Source of the DNA: Poriferisodalis sp965237655
GTDB lineage: Bacteria > Actinomycetota > Acidimicrobiia > Acidimicrobiales > Poriferisodalaceae
Length of the DNA stretch: 64,000 nt
Direction of reading: 5' to 3'
Assembly: GCF_965237655.1 (NCBI RefSeq)
Contig: NZ_CBDEGB010000001.1
Location: 744,001 to 808,000 of the forward strand
This document shows positions 36,761-45,835 of the stretch, piece after piece; the stretch's first letter is position 1; the number at the start of each line of letters is the position of its first letter. A model generated the notes under the pieces. The model did no database searches. It was not told the DNA's origin and saw only the letters and a list, made by a program, of their open reading frames with translations. A program made the position numbers and the translations under genes.

Positions 36761-36814
36761 TGAATCGCCCTGGGTTTGTTGGAGGCTCCTGATCTTGGAA
36801 ACGAGGATGGAGTC

Positions 36815-37132
36815 ATGCCACATGAGATGTCGCCTGGGAAGCCGACGACGCGTCGGTACAGCGAGGCGGAAAAGGAACGGGCTGTGCGTGCGGTGCGTCA
36901 GCTGCGCAAGGAGCTGGGCACCGATCACGGGACGGTGAAACGGGTCGCGGCCCAGTTGGGGATCGGGGTGGAGTCGCTGCGGTCGTGGGTGCACCAGGCC
37001 GAAGTCGATGCTGGGTTGAGGCCTGGTGCGAGCAGCGAGGACGCTGAGCGGATCAAGGCGCTGGAGGCCGAGAACCGGGAGCTGCGGCGGGCGAACGAGA
37101 TCCTGCGCAAGGCGTCGGCTTCTTTCGCGTAA
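36815..37132 (+). CDS. IS3 transposase OrfA (helix-turn-helix subunit)
   Basis: A 105-aa protein with a helix-turn-helix (RYSEAEKERAVRAVRQLRKE ... VAAQLGIGVESLRSWVHQAE) and a leucine-zipper-like tail (KALEAENRELRRANEILRKAS). It binds the IS ends and normally partners OrfB. The ATG at 36815 follows GAGGATGGAG. It ends in TAA at 37130 in the same reading frame as orfB, so a classical -1 shift would not directly join them; orfB has its own GTG. Confidence 0.88.
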   Translation: MPHEMSPGKPTTRRYSEAEKERAVRAVRQLRKELGTDHGTVKRVAAQLGIGVESLRSWVHQAEVDAGLRPGASSEDAERIKALEAENRELRRANEILRKASASFA

Positions 37133-37153
37133 GGGGCTCGACCGCTCGCTGGG

Positions 37154-38074
37154 GTGACGGTGTCGTTCGTCGACGCTCATCGTGGCGAGCTCGGGGTCGA
37201 GCCCGTCTGCGCAGCGCTGCAGGTGGCCCCGAGCACGTACTACGCGGCCAAGCGCCGCCAACGCGAGCCGTCGGCGCGTGCGGTCTCGGACGCGGTGTGG
37301 ATGGGGGTTCTGTTGGCGTTGTGGGTCGCGAACCGCAAGGTCTACGGGGCGCGCAAGCTGTGGAAGGCCGCCCGGCGCGCGGGTCACGAGATCGGCCGGG
37401 ACCAGGTCGCCCGGCTGATGCGTGAGCTGGGCGTACGCGGCGTCAGCCGGCGGCGCAAGATGTTCACCACCCGCCGCGATCTGGACGCTGTTCGGGCCCC
37501 GGACCTGGTCAACCGCGACTTCACCGCTGATCGGCCCGACGCGTTGTGGGTGACCGATCTCACCTATGTCGCGACCCGGGCAGCCATGGCCTATGTGTGC
37601 TTCATCGTGGACGCGTTCAGCCGCCGCATCGTGGGCTGGCGCGTCGCAGCCCACATGCGCACCGAGATGGTCCTCGACGCGCTCGAGATGGCCCGCCGCT
37701 CACGCGGCGGCCGGCGCTTGGTCGGGCTCGTGGCCCACTCCGACGCGGGGTCGCAATTCACGTCTCTGCGATTTACCGAACGCCTCGACGAGATCGGGGC
37801 CCGGCCCAGCATCGGCACCGTCGCCGACTCCTATGACAACGCACTGGCCGAGACGACCAACGGGCTCTACAAGGCCGAATGCGCCTACGGACCCGACACA
37901 CACGGCTGGGACGACATCGACCAGCTCGAACTCGCCACCCTGTCCTGGGTGCACTGGTTCAACGAGCAACGGCTCCACGGCCACTGCAACGACACCCCGC
38001 CCGCAGAATTCGAAGCAGCGTTCTACACTGCCCGACAGACCACCCCAACCGGGGCTGGAAAACCAAACCCCTGA
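37154..38074 (+). CDS. IS3 transposase OrfB (DDE integrase core)
   Basis: This 306-aa catalytic subunit contains VTDLTYVATRAAMAYVCFIVD (first Asp), VAHSDAGSQFTS (second Asp) and SYDNALAETTNGLYKAE (Glu), with the closing NEQRLHGHCNDTPPAEFE. The GTG at 37154 gives the usual HRGELGVEPVCAALQVAPSTYY N terminus. Complete and apparently active. Confidence 0.93.
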   Translation: MTVSFVDAHRGELGVEPVCAALQVAPSTYYAAKRRQREPSARAVSDAVWMGVLLALWVANRKVYGARKLWKAARRAGHEIGRDQVARLMRELGVRGVSRRRKMFTTRRDLDAVRAPDLVNRDFTADRPDALWVTDLTYVATRAAMAYVCFIVDAFSRRIVGWRVAAHMRTEMVLDALEMARRSRGGRRLVGLVAHSDAGSQFTSLRFTERLDEIGARPSIGTVADSYDNALAETTNGLYKAECAYGPDTHGWDDIDQLELATLSWVHWFNEQRLHGHCNDTPPAEFEAAFYTARQTTPTGAGKPNP

Positions 38075-38100
38075 GTCTCCAACAAACCCAGGGCGATTCA

Positions 38101-38678
38101 GCTTGCCGATAGCGCCAGTGTTCGCCTCCTATGAGCATCCGTTCTCGACACCGGCCTGCTTGGACGGCGTTCTTGAGGTCATCGAAGCGGCGCCGTTTGT
38201 GTTCGCGATGCGTGGAGATCTCGGTTTGGCTGGGCTGATGGCGCTTGGAGCCGATGCCGGGGCAGTGGGAACGAGTTCCACGGTTCGGAATCTCTGGCTT
38301 CCGCGTAAGAACTCAGGGTCAAATCGCTCCCGAACGATCCTCGTGCCCGCCGCTGCCAGCTGGGTGCCGTTGACGGATCTCGCAGAGGCTGTTTTGGAAC
38401 CTCGTGCGGGTGAGCCGTTTCGTTGCGATTGCCCGGTGTGCGGCGATGGCGGCGATGTACGCGATCTGCTGTCGGTCGGAGCGGCCATCCAGCGAGAGCA
38501 TTCCAACGCCGCTGCGATCGCTCTCGTGCGCCAGATTGCGGCGGCCAGCGATCCCGTAGCGAGATGGAGGGAAGTCTGCGAACGGGCGGCCGACACCTAT
38601 GCCCGCTTCGATACCGACGGAATCATGCCCGCCTCGCGTCCGCCGATGCTGGACGCTTGGCTGACATGGCTTGGCTGA
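38101..38678 (+). pseudogene. Transglycosylase-like gene, 3' part after the IS
   Basis: Starting with the second GCT copy, this is the rest of the interrupted gene (191 codons). It contains FVFAMRGDLGLAGLMALGAD and AGAVGTSSTVRNLWLP, which look like late barrel strands, and FRCDCPVC followed by a His (REHSNAAAI). This recalls the CxCxxC...H zinc site of tRNA-guanine transglycosylases and their DNA-modifying DpdA relatives. The relationship is unproven. It converges with and overlaps the next minus-strand gene by 82 bp. Confidence 0.6.
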
Positions 38679-39238
38679 GTGGTCTCGAGCCACTTCTCGA
38701 ACGTTCTCTCGGCTATCACCCAACGCTGCCAGCTCGGGAACACGCGGCGGGCACCGGCAGTTCTGGCGATCCGGCATTCGCCGTCGTGTTGGACTGCCAA
38801 TCCAACCTGTGGGTCAATCTCCTTGAGCACCCGCTTTGCGATTCGGCCCGAAGCGATCACGTACCGCGGCGCGTGCGACCCCAGCCACGTGATCCGACGG
38901 GCGTCGTCCCAGCACTCGGCGACCTTCGAGATTCCAACCATCGCGACAGGCTGAACGGCCACACGGCTTACAGAGTCACCGTCGAATTCGACTGCGCCTC
39001 GGTCGACCAGGTCATCCATTGCCAAGAGCGTGGCGCCGTCGAGGCAATTCAGCGGAACATGAAGGCCCTCAGGCAGATCCATCAGTGCTCGGATGTGGTC
39101 GTGGTCGCACATGGCGCCGACGCTGTGTGATCTCCGACGCTCAATCTCGTGGTGGTTGGGCCGAACCCAGATGTCCACAACCTGGCCGGTGACATCGACG
39201 CCCTCGACACGCTCTCCGGCGAACAACTCACTAGTCAT
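38597..39238 (-). CDS. Unrecognised 213-aa protein, last gene of an overlapping set
   Basis: I do not recognise a family. The protein contains an N-terminal segment rich in Asp, Val and His (VVDIWVRPNHHEIERRRSHS, CDHDHIRALMDLPEG) and a middle hydrophobic part (VAVQPVAMVGISKVAECWDD), without membrane helices. The ATG at 39238 overlaps the stop of a 44-aa frame upstream (ATGA), implying coupled translation. Its 3' end overlaps the convergent transglycosylase-like gene by 82 bp; one of the two ends may be altered. Confidence 0.5.
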   Translation of the reverse strand: MTSELFAGERVEGVDVTGQVVDIWVRPNHHEIERRRSHSVGAMCDHDHIRALMDLPEGLHVPLNCLDGATLLAMDDLVDRGAVEFDGDSVSRVAVQPVAMVGISKVAECWDDARRITWLGSHAPRYVIASGRIAKRVLKEIDPQVGLAVQHDGECRIARTAGARRVFPSWQRWVIAERTFEKWLETTQPSHVSQASSIGGREAGMIPSVSKRA

Positions 39239-39369
39239 CGAACAGCCTTCGGAAGTCGCGCGCACCGGCGCGACGCAAGCGCAGTCCGCATCAGATCAGC
39301 CTTGCGAGCGCACGAACGTCTCGCCGGCCCAGAGTGGAAACTGCTGCTCAACAATTGATGATCAGTCAT
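39235..39369 (-). CDS. Small 44-aa basic protein between two overlapping genes
   Basis: This short frame (MTDHQLLSSSFHSGPARRS..., rich in Arg and Ser) starts 8 bp inside the end of the upstream frame and its stop overlaps the next ATG as ATGA. The chained overlaps are the only evidence for it being translated. It has no recognisable motif and may merely be a coupling leader. Confidence 0.3.
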   Translation of the reverse strand: MTDHQLLSSSFHSGPARRSCARKADLMRTALASRRCARLPKAVR

Positions 39370-39902
39370 GTCGTTTTGTCCTTGCTTGCTCTGTACCGCG
39401 TCCGGCGACGCCTGACTTGCTTGGAGATCCTGGAGCGACGAGCGCACGCTTCCCAGAGACGAATCGGTCGCTGGGTGAGGCGACGATAGGCGCCACTGAT
39501 CGGAGGCTGCCCGCAAGGCTGTCTGCGACCTCAGCAGGGGCCCCGACGGCGAAAGACAACGGCTCGGCGATAGTGACGCTGTGCCCGAGATTCGCCAGAT
39601 CCTTGTCGGTGGGTAGGCCTTCGAATAACTCGCCGATCCTAGATGCCCAGGAAGCCCTCCCATTACGGTGGCACTGCCGACGGCGGTGGTGTCCGGGAAG
39701 GGCTCTTGCTGAGCGTCTATGCATTCTCGAGCCGATCGGTCAGCCCTTCGAATCGAATCGCACTCGCTGAGACACCCAGTGCACCGCACAGGAATGCGCC
39801 ATCTGCTGGCAATTCGGTGAGACCAATGACCGTTGCTGCCTTGCCGCCCGCGCTCACAACTCCGGTGCATGTGCCAGCTGCGGCGAGCAGTTCCCGAAGC
39901 AT
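39362..39902 (-). pseudogene. Frameshifted gene of unknown function (about 180 aa)
   Basis: Three successive minus-strand frames make sense only together. They read MLRELLAAAGTCTGVVSAGG ... RLENA, then IDAQQEPFPDTTAVGSATVM, then IGELFEGLPTDKDLANLGHS ... to the stop. The breaks lie near 39717 and near 39640, and each is repaired by one added base. No family is recognised. Upstream, the IS21 element sits 54 bp before the start and has probably removed the natural promoter. Confidence 0.45.
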
Positions 39903-39955
39903 CAGCTAACGCCGCCGCTGCGAAACGCAGCTTTGCTCGTGGAGCTCGACTGGTC

Positions 39956-39961
39956 GCACGC
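39956..39961. repeat. Target-site duplication GCACGC, left copy
   Basis: GCACGC precedes the left end of the IS21 element and recurs at 42500-42505 directly after its right end. Confidence 0.75.
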
Positions 39962-40130
39962 TGTCGGCGGCCATGAGATCCTGCCCAGTGGCGGCCATGT
40001 AGCTGCCCGCTGGCGGCCGACGGTTCTGCCCAGCGGCGGCCAACAGAACTGCCCGCGTTGAAGTCCATTTCCCGTCGGGGTGCACCGCGGCGGGGTGCTC
40101 CTCCTACTCGAATAGCCGGTCACCACAACC

Positions 40131-41639
40131 GTGACCATCGAGCAGGAGGAGCAAGTGAAGTCTCGCGAGGAAATCATGAACATGTTGGAAGCGTTCGACC
40201 TGACTGGGTCGTTCCGGGATGCCGGCGAGCTGGCCGGTTGTTCGCATCACACCGTCGCCGCGTATGTGGCTGAGCGCGACGAGGGTCGGCTGGGGGGTGT
40301 GGGCCCGGTGCGGCGGAAACGGATCATCGATCCGTGGCTGCCGAAGATCGAGGAGTGGGTGGAGCGCTCCTGTGGCAAGATCCGCGCCGATCGTTGCCAC
40401 GCCAAGCTGAAAGCGTTGGGGTTCGAGGGTTCGGATCGCACGGTGCGCCGAGCAGTGGCGGAGGCCAAGAAGAGCTTCCGGGCGGGTCGGCGGCGGGTGT
40501 ATCGGCCGTGGATCCCCGAGCCGGGCATGTGGGCGCAGTGGGACTGGGGCGCGGGCCCGGTCATCGCCGGGCGGCGGACGAATCTGTTTTGCGCGTGGCT
40601 GGCGTGGTCGAGGTTCCGGGTGCCGGTCGCGACCTGGGACCGCACCCTGCCCACGGTGATCGCCTGTGTGGATCGGGCGATGCGAGCCTTTGGCGGCGCT
40701 GCGACGTATTGGCTCACCGACAACGAGCGCACGGTCACGATCGACCACGTCGCCGGGATCGCCGTGCGCCATCCGGAGATCGTTGCGGTCGGCGGCCACT
40801 ACGGCGTGACGGTCGCGACGTGTGTGCCGGCGGACCCTGAATCCAAAGGCGGCAGCGAGGCGACGGTGCGGGTCGCCAAGGCCGACTTGGTGCCAACCGA
40901 CGCGAACCTGCGCGGCGACTACGCCAGTTGGGCCGAGCTGGTCGAGGCCTGCGAGGCGTTCACCGCTGAGGTGAACGAGCGGGTCCATCGGGTGACCCGG
41001 CGGGCGCCGGTGGAGATGCTCACCGAGGAACGGCACCGGCTGCACGCGCTGCCCGAACGCCCATACACGGCAGCGCTCGGGGAGACCCGGAAAGTCTCTT
41101 GGAGCTCCACGGTCAGCTTCGGCGGCGTGACCTACTCGGTCCCGCACACCCTCGCCGATGAGACGGTGTGGGTGCGCGTCGACGGTGACCAGGTCGTCGT
41201 CACCCACTGCGCACCGTCAGGCCCAATCGAGGTCGCCCGCCACCAGAGTTCGACACCCGGGCATCCGATGATCGACGACGCCCACTACCCGCCACGCCCG
41301 GCTGGGCCACTGGCGCGGCGTCCGAAGCCGACGAGCGCGGCCGAGACCGAGTTCCTCGCCATCGGAGACGGCGCCCGCACCTGGCTCGTTGAAGCAGCCG
41401 CCGCGGGCACGACCCGCATGAAGGTCAAGATGGCCCAAGCCGTCACCCTTGCCCGCCTCCACGGCCAGGTCCGCGTTGATTGGGCGCTCGGCCACTCCGC
41501 GATGTTCGGCCGCTTCGCAGACGGCGACCTGGCCTCGATCCTGGCTGCTGACCCGCCCGGACAACCCCGGCGCGCCGATGACGCGCACTCGCTGCAGCCC
41601 GGCACCGCCGCTTGGGGTCGCCTCGGAGGCGACCGATGA
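40131..41639 (+). CDS. istA: IS21 transposase IstA
   Basis: A 502-aa transposase with an N-terminal helix-turn-helix (LTGSFRDAGELAGCSHHTVAAYV) and a DDE core: MWAQWDWGAGPVI (first Asp), YWLTDNERTVTI (second Asp) and ESKGGSEATVRVAKADL (Glu). The C-terminal mu-type beta barrel contains KVSWSSTVSFGGVTYSVP. It starts at the GTG at 40131 and overlaps istB by ATGA. Complete. Confidence 0.95.
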   Translation: MTIEQEEQVKSREEIMNMLEAFDLTGSFRDAGELAGCSHHTVAAYVAERDEGRLGGVGPVRRKRIIDPWLPKIEEWVERSCGKIRADRCHAKLKALGFEGSDRTVRRAVAEAKKSFRAGRRRVYRPWIPEPGMWAQWDWGAGPVIAGRRTNLFCAWLAWSRFRVPVATWDRTLPTVIACVDRAMRAFGGAATYWLTDNERTVTIDHVAGIAVRHPEIVAVGGHYGVTVATCVPADPESKGGSEATVRVAKADLVPTDANLRGDYASWAELVEACEAFTAEVNERVHRVTRRAPVEMLTEERHRLHALPERPYTAALGETRKVSWSSTVSFGGVTYSVPHTLADETVWVRVDGDQVVVTHCAPSGPIEVARHQSSTPGHPMIDDAHYPPRPAGPLARRPKPTSAAETEFLAIGDGARTWLVEAAAAGTTRMKVKMAQAVTLARLHGQVRVDWALGHSAMFGRFADGDLASILAADPPGQPRRADDAHSLQPGTAAWGRLGGDR

Positions 41640-42400
41640 ACCCAGCGCCGATCGACGAGGTCGTCGACTTGCTCCGCGCCCTGCGCCTACCCCACATGCG
41701 CGCCGCAGCACCGGACCTGTTGGCCACCGCCAAGGCACAACGCTGGGAACCGGCCGAAGCAATGAGGGCACTGCTGGCCGAGGAGCTCGCCGGCCGCCAA
41801 GCATCCTCAATCCGGGCCCGGCGCAAAGCGGCCGGGTTCCCCACCGGCAAGACCTTCGACATCTGGGACGGAACCGTCAGCTCGATCCCGGCGCCGACCC
41901 AGCGGGCGCTACGCACCCTGGAGTGGATCCACCGCCACGAGAACCTCGTCGTGTGCGGACCATCAGGCACAGGCAAGACGCACTTCCTTGAAGCGCTCGG
42001 CCAGGCCGCCGTCGATGCCGGCCACAAGGTGTCCTGGTTCAGTCTCGAGCACCTCGGCGCGCTCGTGCGCCGCCACAGCGCCGACGACACCGCCGCCAAG
42101 GCCATCCGGCGGATCATGCGCTCCGACGTCATCGTGATCGACGACATCGGCCTGCTCCCAGTCACCACCGAGACCGCCGAGGCGCTCTACCGGGTCGTCG
42201 ACGCCGCTTACGAGAAACGCTCCATCGCCCTGTCGAGCAACCTTCACCCCGCCGGGTTCGACGAACTCATGCCCAAGACCATCGCCAACGCCACCGTCGA
42301 CCGGCTGCTCCACCACGCCCACGTCGTCATGACCGCCGGCGACAGCATCCGCCTCACCCAAGCCACCGCCGGCAAGGGGGTGACGCCACTGACCAACTGA
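41636..42400 (+). CDS. istB: IS21 helper ATPase IstB
   Basis: A 254-aa DnaC-like AAA ATPase that guides IstA to target DNA. Walker A is CGPSGTGKTHF and Walker B is DVIVIDDIGLLP. The ATG at 41636 overlaps the istA stop codon as ATGA. It ends with TPLTN shortly before the right terminal motifs. Complete. Confidence 0.95.
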   Translation: MNPAPIDEVVDLLRALRLPHMRAAAPDLLATAKAQRWEPAEAMRALLAEELAGRQASSIRARRKAAGFPTGKTFDIWDGTVSSIPAPTQRALRTLEWIHRHENLVVCGPSGTGKTHFLEALGQAAVDAGHKVSWFSLEHLGALVRRHSADDTAAKAIRRIMRSDVIVIDDIGLLPVTTETAEALYRVVDAAYEKRSIALSSNLHPAGFDELMPKTIANATVDRLLHHAHVVMTAGDSIRLTQATAGKGVTPLTN

Positions 42401-42505
42401 CCCACGGGCAGAACACCTGGCCACCACCGGGCAGTTCTGTTGGCCACCAACGGGCAGTCCTGCTGTCCGCCACTGGGCAGATCCCACTGGCCCTTGACAG
42501 CACGC

Positions 42506-42793
42506 CCTCCGGCGGCAGTGTGGTTGGCTCTCTGTCCGAGGCTGGCGGTACCTCGGAGGTGCATTCAATGCCCGGCCCTCGCCGGTGCCGGTACACCCAG
42601 CCATCCCCAGGGGAACAGAGTCGTGCAGCGCATTCCGGTACCAGATCTGTACCACGATTCACGGCGCAGCCGCCGTATTCCGACGACGCTGCAGCGCTGG
42701 CACCGTTGGATGCGTTCAGGGATCCCTAGCGAATCACGGCGACAGCGAAGCCAAACAATCGCGGTGACCCGTGACCACTGCTGAGCAGCGGGC
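42506..42793. other. Intergenic stretch between IS21 and the OLD gene
   Basis: This is the former upstream side of the minus-strand frameshifted gene, displaced by the IS21. Short frames exist but none has a credible start or composition. I see no promoter I can name. Confidence 0.4.
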
Positions 42794-44755
42794 CTACGTG
42801 CTCAGTGTTTGATTCAGCGCGTCGAATAGCGCCGCGAATCGATCCAGCGTCGCGTCGGTGAATGTGATGTCGGAGTAGTTTCGGAGCAATGTCTCGGCGA
42901 CCTGGCCGTGCACGTACTCTCCCTGCGATTGCTCGAGCCGCTTGACAATGCGATCGCCAGGAGGAAGGTCGCTCTCTTTCAGGGATGTCGCGAAGGTCCT
43001 GTTGTAGAGCGTCAGATAGTCGCCTTCGCTGAACAGGTCCTCTATGTCGGCGTTGCTAGACGGTGCCGCAACGCTCGTCAGGATCAGCCGGTTGGCGCTG
43101 AGGAGGCCTCGTTGGATCATGTCAGCGACTCGCTGCATGCCTCTCGCGTTGGCATCGGCGAGGACGGTGATGTCCAGGTGAGGACCGATCAGACTGACGA
43201 AGGTCGGGATGTTGGTCGCTCCACCCGCCGGCAGGACTCTCCAGCGGTCATCGAGCTGTGACCGGCCCGTCGCCGCACACAACTGGCTCATGATCGTGAG
43301 ATAGACGAAGTCGGAAGTTCCCTCGACCAGGAGGTTGTCCGGCCCGACAAACAGATTCTGCGCGATGTCGTAGCCGAGTGCCGCTTGGAGGGGGAACAGG
43401 CTGTCAGAGTGGGCTCCCATCACCTCCGTGGTCGCGATCGCGCCTGCGGGCGGGCCCAAGTCCTCGACGATCCTCACTCGCTCCAGCCGACCGGCCTCCA
43501 CCATGAACGGCGAGTGGGTGGTGTACAGCACGGGCGACTCAGGTGCCAGTCGCTCGTTGATGAAGCGCAGGAAATCCCCTTGCGCTCGGCCGTGAAGGGT
43601 GAGCGCCGGCTCGTCGAGCAGCACGACCGGCTTGTCCTGCTGGTCGAACTCGCTGAACGCCGCCAAGAAGGAGAAGAACCACTGGAATCCGGACGAGCGT
43701 TGGGAGAAGTTGTTGGAATACCCGGTTCGGTTATCAGAGAGCCGGATCTCAAGGAAACGCGCTACAGCAGTCGTGCCGTTCTGCCGCTGCACGGTCTGCT
43801 TGTCAACATCGGTAACCACTCGGAGATCGGGGTTCTGCGTCCAATACTCGAAGACCTGGTTGGTCAGGTCGATCTGCACCGCGTCGAGCTCGCCGCGCCG
43901 CAGTTCATAGTCGTCGTTCTGGAGCTGACTGAGTTCTGTTCCCGCGAGCTCGAGTAGCGCTCGAGCGGCCTCGAAGCCGCTTCGTGCGGGGCCGTCTCCG
44001 TCGCCGCTGGCGATATCGGCGAAGTCGATGCGGCCCGGAAGCGTCGAGTACTCCGTGAAGCGGAAGAACTTCGGCAGATGCGGCTCAAGGGCGCTCTCGA
44101 GTCGGTCTTCGATGCTGCCGCTCTCAAGTCCCCGGCTCGCGAGAAGGGCCTTTGCCTCATTGATGTTCTTTTTGCTGAGACCAGGCCCCCGGCCGTCGTC
44201 CGTCGCCCCAGACTCGTGTTCCTCGTCACCTTGATCGGCACTCGGCTCAGATTCCTCGCCGTCCGGGACAAGGCCAGCGAGGGCATCCCTGAGGCCGTCC
44301 AACGTGTCCGCATCCGCGAGCGCATCTGCGACCGGCGCCGCAAACTCGCTCAACAGGTACTCAACAGCGGAATTCTCGGACAACGCGAATTCCCAAGTCC
44401 TCTCGCCGCCGTACTGCCGCGCGACCGTGATTTCACAACTGGTCAAGACTGCCGCGCCGAAGGTGCCGGTGACCTCGGCCACTTCGTGATCCTCGAGTTC
44501 GAGCGAGACGGCTATTGGGGTTGCCTTGTCGAGGTCGCCCTTTCGCCGGTCTTGGACCGCGAGCCACCTCGGATATTGGTCCTCGACGCTGAACACGTCG
44601 CCGTAGGCAGGATTGAAGAGGTAGAGCGCTTCGAGCAGGGCCGACTTGCCGGCTTCGTTCTTTCCGACGAGACACGTCACCTGACCCTCGATCGAGATGA
44701 CGCCTGAGTCGACGACGTTCCGGAACACCATCACCTGAAAAGACTTCAAACGCAC
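42794..44755 (-). CDS. OLD-family ATPase/TOPRIM nuclease
   Basis: This 653-aa protein combines an SMC/RecF-like ATPase split by a helical insert with a C-terminal TOPRIM domain. Walker A is LVGKNEAGKSALLEALY, the ABC-type signature is QRSSGFQWFF, Walker B is PVVLLDEPALTLH and the switch His is in YTTHSPFMV. The TOPRIM residues are Glu in LLVEGTSDFVY and the acidic pair in ITVLADANARG. The central insert has a very acidic stretch (DGEESEPSADQGDEEHES). OLD nucleases act in phage defence. The GTG at 44755 gives the standard start RLKSFQVMVFRN; a longer frame to 44782 adds nine residues. No GajB-like helicase is next to it. Confidence 0.85.
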   Translation of the reverse strand: MRLKSFQVMVFRNVVDSGVISIEGQVTCLVGKNEAGKSALLEALYLFNPAYGDVFSVEDQYPRWLAVQDRRKGDLDKATPIAVSLELEDHEVAEVTGTFGAAVLTSCEITVARQYGGERTWEFALSENSAVEYLLSEFAAPVADALADADTLDGLRDALAGLVPDGEESEPSADQGDEEHESGATDDGRGPGLSKKNINEAKALLASRGLESGSIEDRLESALEPHLPKFFRFTEYSTLPGRIDFADIASGDGDGPARSGFEAARALLELAGTELSQLQNDDYELRRGELDAVQIDLTNQVFEYWTQNPDLRVVTDVDKQTVQRQNGTTAVARFLEIRLSDNRTGYSNNFSQRSSGFQWFFSFLAAFSEFDQQDKPVVLLDEPALTLHGRAQGDFLRFINERLAPESPVLYTTHSPFMVEAGRLERVRIVEDLGPPAGAIATTEVMGAHSDSLFPLQAALGYDIAQNLFVGPDNLLVEGTSDFVYLTIMSQLCAATGRSQLDDRWRVLPAGGATNIPTFVSLIGPHLDITVLADANARGMQRVADMIQRGLLSANRLILTSVAAPSSNADIEDLFSEGDYLTLYNRTFATSLKESDLPPGDRIVKRLEQSQGEYVHGQVAETLLRNYSDITFTDATLDRFAALFDALNQTLST

Positions 44756-45006
44756 CCTGCACCCCCAGTGCCGCTTCGCCACGACACGAAGCGCTCAATC
44801 TATTGGGGGACGGAGTGACACCCATCCGGCGACGACACCGAGAATCTTGTCGAAGACAGACACGGCCAGTTGGCAACGATGCGCAACTGCGGCCCTCAAC
44901 GAGTCCGACTGTGGCCTCCGTGCGTGGCTCGGTTCGGAAAATCGCTTCGAGTGATGTCACACCGGGTCGCTACGGTCCGAATAGCACCCCAACTTGGACG
45001 GCGGGC

Positions 45007-45834
45007 ATGGCTGAGAACCTGATGACGGACATCGCGACTCGCACTGATATCGGTTCTCGGGATCGTCAGGAGGACCGCGTCCGGGCTGTTGTGAATGCTG
45101 ATGGCTCATGGATGGTGGCGGTGGCTGACGGGTTGGGCGGGCATCCGTTCGGCGACGAAGCTGCGCAGGCGGCTGTCGACGCATTGCCGGCTCGTATCGG
45201 GAGCACCGCCGAGATGACAGCGGCGTTCGATGCGGCAAATGCGGCTGCGTGGGTGCTGCACCCGGAGATGCGCGCCGCCGATGAAGGCGAGTCGATGATC
45301 GCGCTCACCACTTTGGTCGTCGCTGCGTGGACTCCGCAGGCCGGACTGCTGGTGTCGTGGATCGGGGACTCGTTCGGGTTCATCGTGCCGCTCGGCGCCG
45401 CGCCGGGCTGGCACAGCAAGCCGCACAATGACCTGCTGGGGTTCGTCAGCCGATGCATCGGGATGTCCCGCGCCGACCCCGACAGCTTCGACCTGCCGTC
45501 GGGGGAGGTGGACCATATGGGCGATGTCGTTCCCCGCTCTCGCGTCGGTGGGTGGATCGTCGACGGTGGCTTGCTGGTGGTGCTGGCCAGTGACGGGCTG
45601 ATCCGCCCGATCCTCGAGGCCTACCGCCGTGAGTGGTTCAACGACGATCCCGACGACAACAGCCTCGGCTTTGCGTTGCCGGCGGATCGGCGCGGCACCG
45701 CCGCAGAGGTAGCGGACACGCTGATGGACACCGCTCGCGTCGCGGGTCTGAGCGACAACACGACGATCGCCGTCGCCCGCATCGCACCCGAGGTGTCGGC
45801 GGACTCGGCCGGTTCAATGGCCGCGGAGGGTTGA
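45007..45834 (+). CDS. PP2C-family serine/threonine phosphatase
   Basis: This 275-aa protein has the PP2C metal-binding layout: the N-terminal RTDIGSRDRQEDR (Asp for metal), MVAVADGLGGHPFGDEAA, LLVSWIGDSFGFIV and the closing GLSDNTTIAVARI (Asp-Asn pair). The ATG at 45007 is preferred over a frame that opens at 44803, whose upstream part shows no family match. It is one base away from the metallophosphoesterase gene, and they likely form an operon. A cognate kinase is not in the window. Confidence 0.85.
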   Translation: MAENLMTDIATRTDIGSRDRQEDRVRAVVNADGSWMVAVADGLGGHPFGDEAAQAAVDALPARIGSTAEMTAAFDAANAAAWVLHPEMRAADEGESMIALTTLVVAAWTPQAGLLVSWIGDSFGFIVPLGAAPGWHSKPHNDLLGFVSRCIGMSRADPDSFDLPSGEVDHMGDVVPRSRVGGWIVDGGLLVVLASDGLIRPILEAYRREWFNDDPDDNSLGFALPADRRGTAAEVADTLMDTARVAGLSDNTTIAVARIAPEVSADSAGSMAAEG

Positions 45835-45835
45835 G

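Larger units (their letters stand above)
36761..38100 (+). mobile_element. Complete IS3-family insertion sequence (1340 bp)
   Basis: The element is bounded by inverted repeats that begin TGAATCGCCCTGGGTTTG and match for about 24 bp at both ends, with a GCT duplication outside. It carries orfA and orfB on the plus strand. Insertion into an otherwise intact reading frame with a clean duplication indicates a recent event. Confidence 0.95.
39962..42499 (+). mobile_element. Complete IS21-family insertion sequence (2538 bp)
   Basis: The ends are TGTC...GACA with several internal copies of a CTGCCC-N-GTGGCGGCC-like motif at each end, which is the multiple transposase-binding-site pattern of IS21. 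Left-end motifs lie at about 39965-40055, right-end motifs at about 42404-42495. It carries istA and istB and is flanked by GCACGC. Confidence 0.95.

Noticed and set aside
32138..38000. tRNA-Arg as the attachment site of an integrated island
   Set aside because: The accessory genes lie on the 5' side of the tRNA and no second copy of the tRNA 3' end was found in the window.
39235..40068. 277-aa minus-strand protein
   Set aside because: Only short parts look protein-like; these fit better as the middle piece of a frameshifted gene and as the 44-aa frame, and its 5' part lies in the IS21 left end.
42794..44755. Complete Gabija system
   Set aside because: The OLD-like protein has no adjacent UvrD-type GajB; the neighbours are a phosphatase and an IS21.
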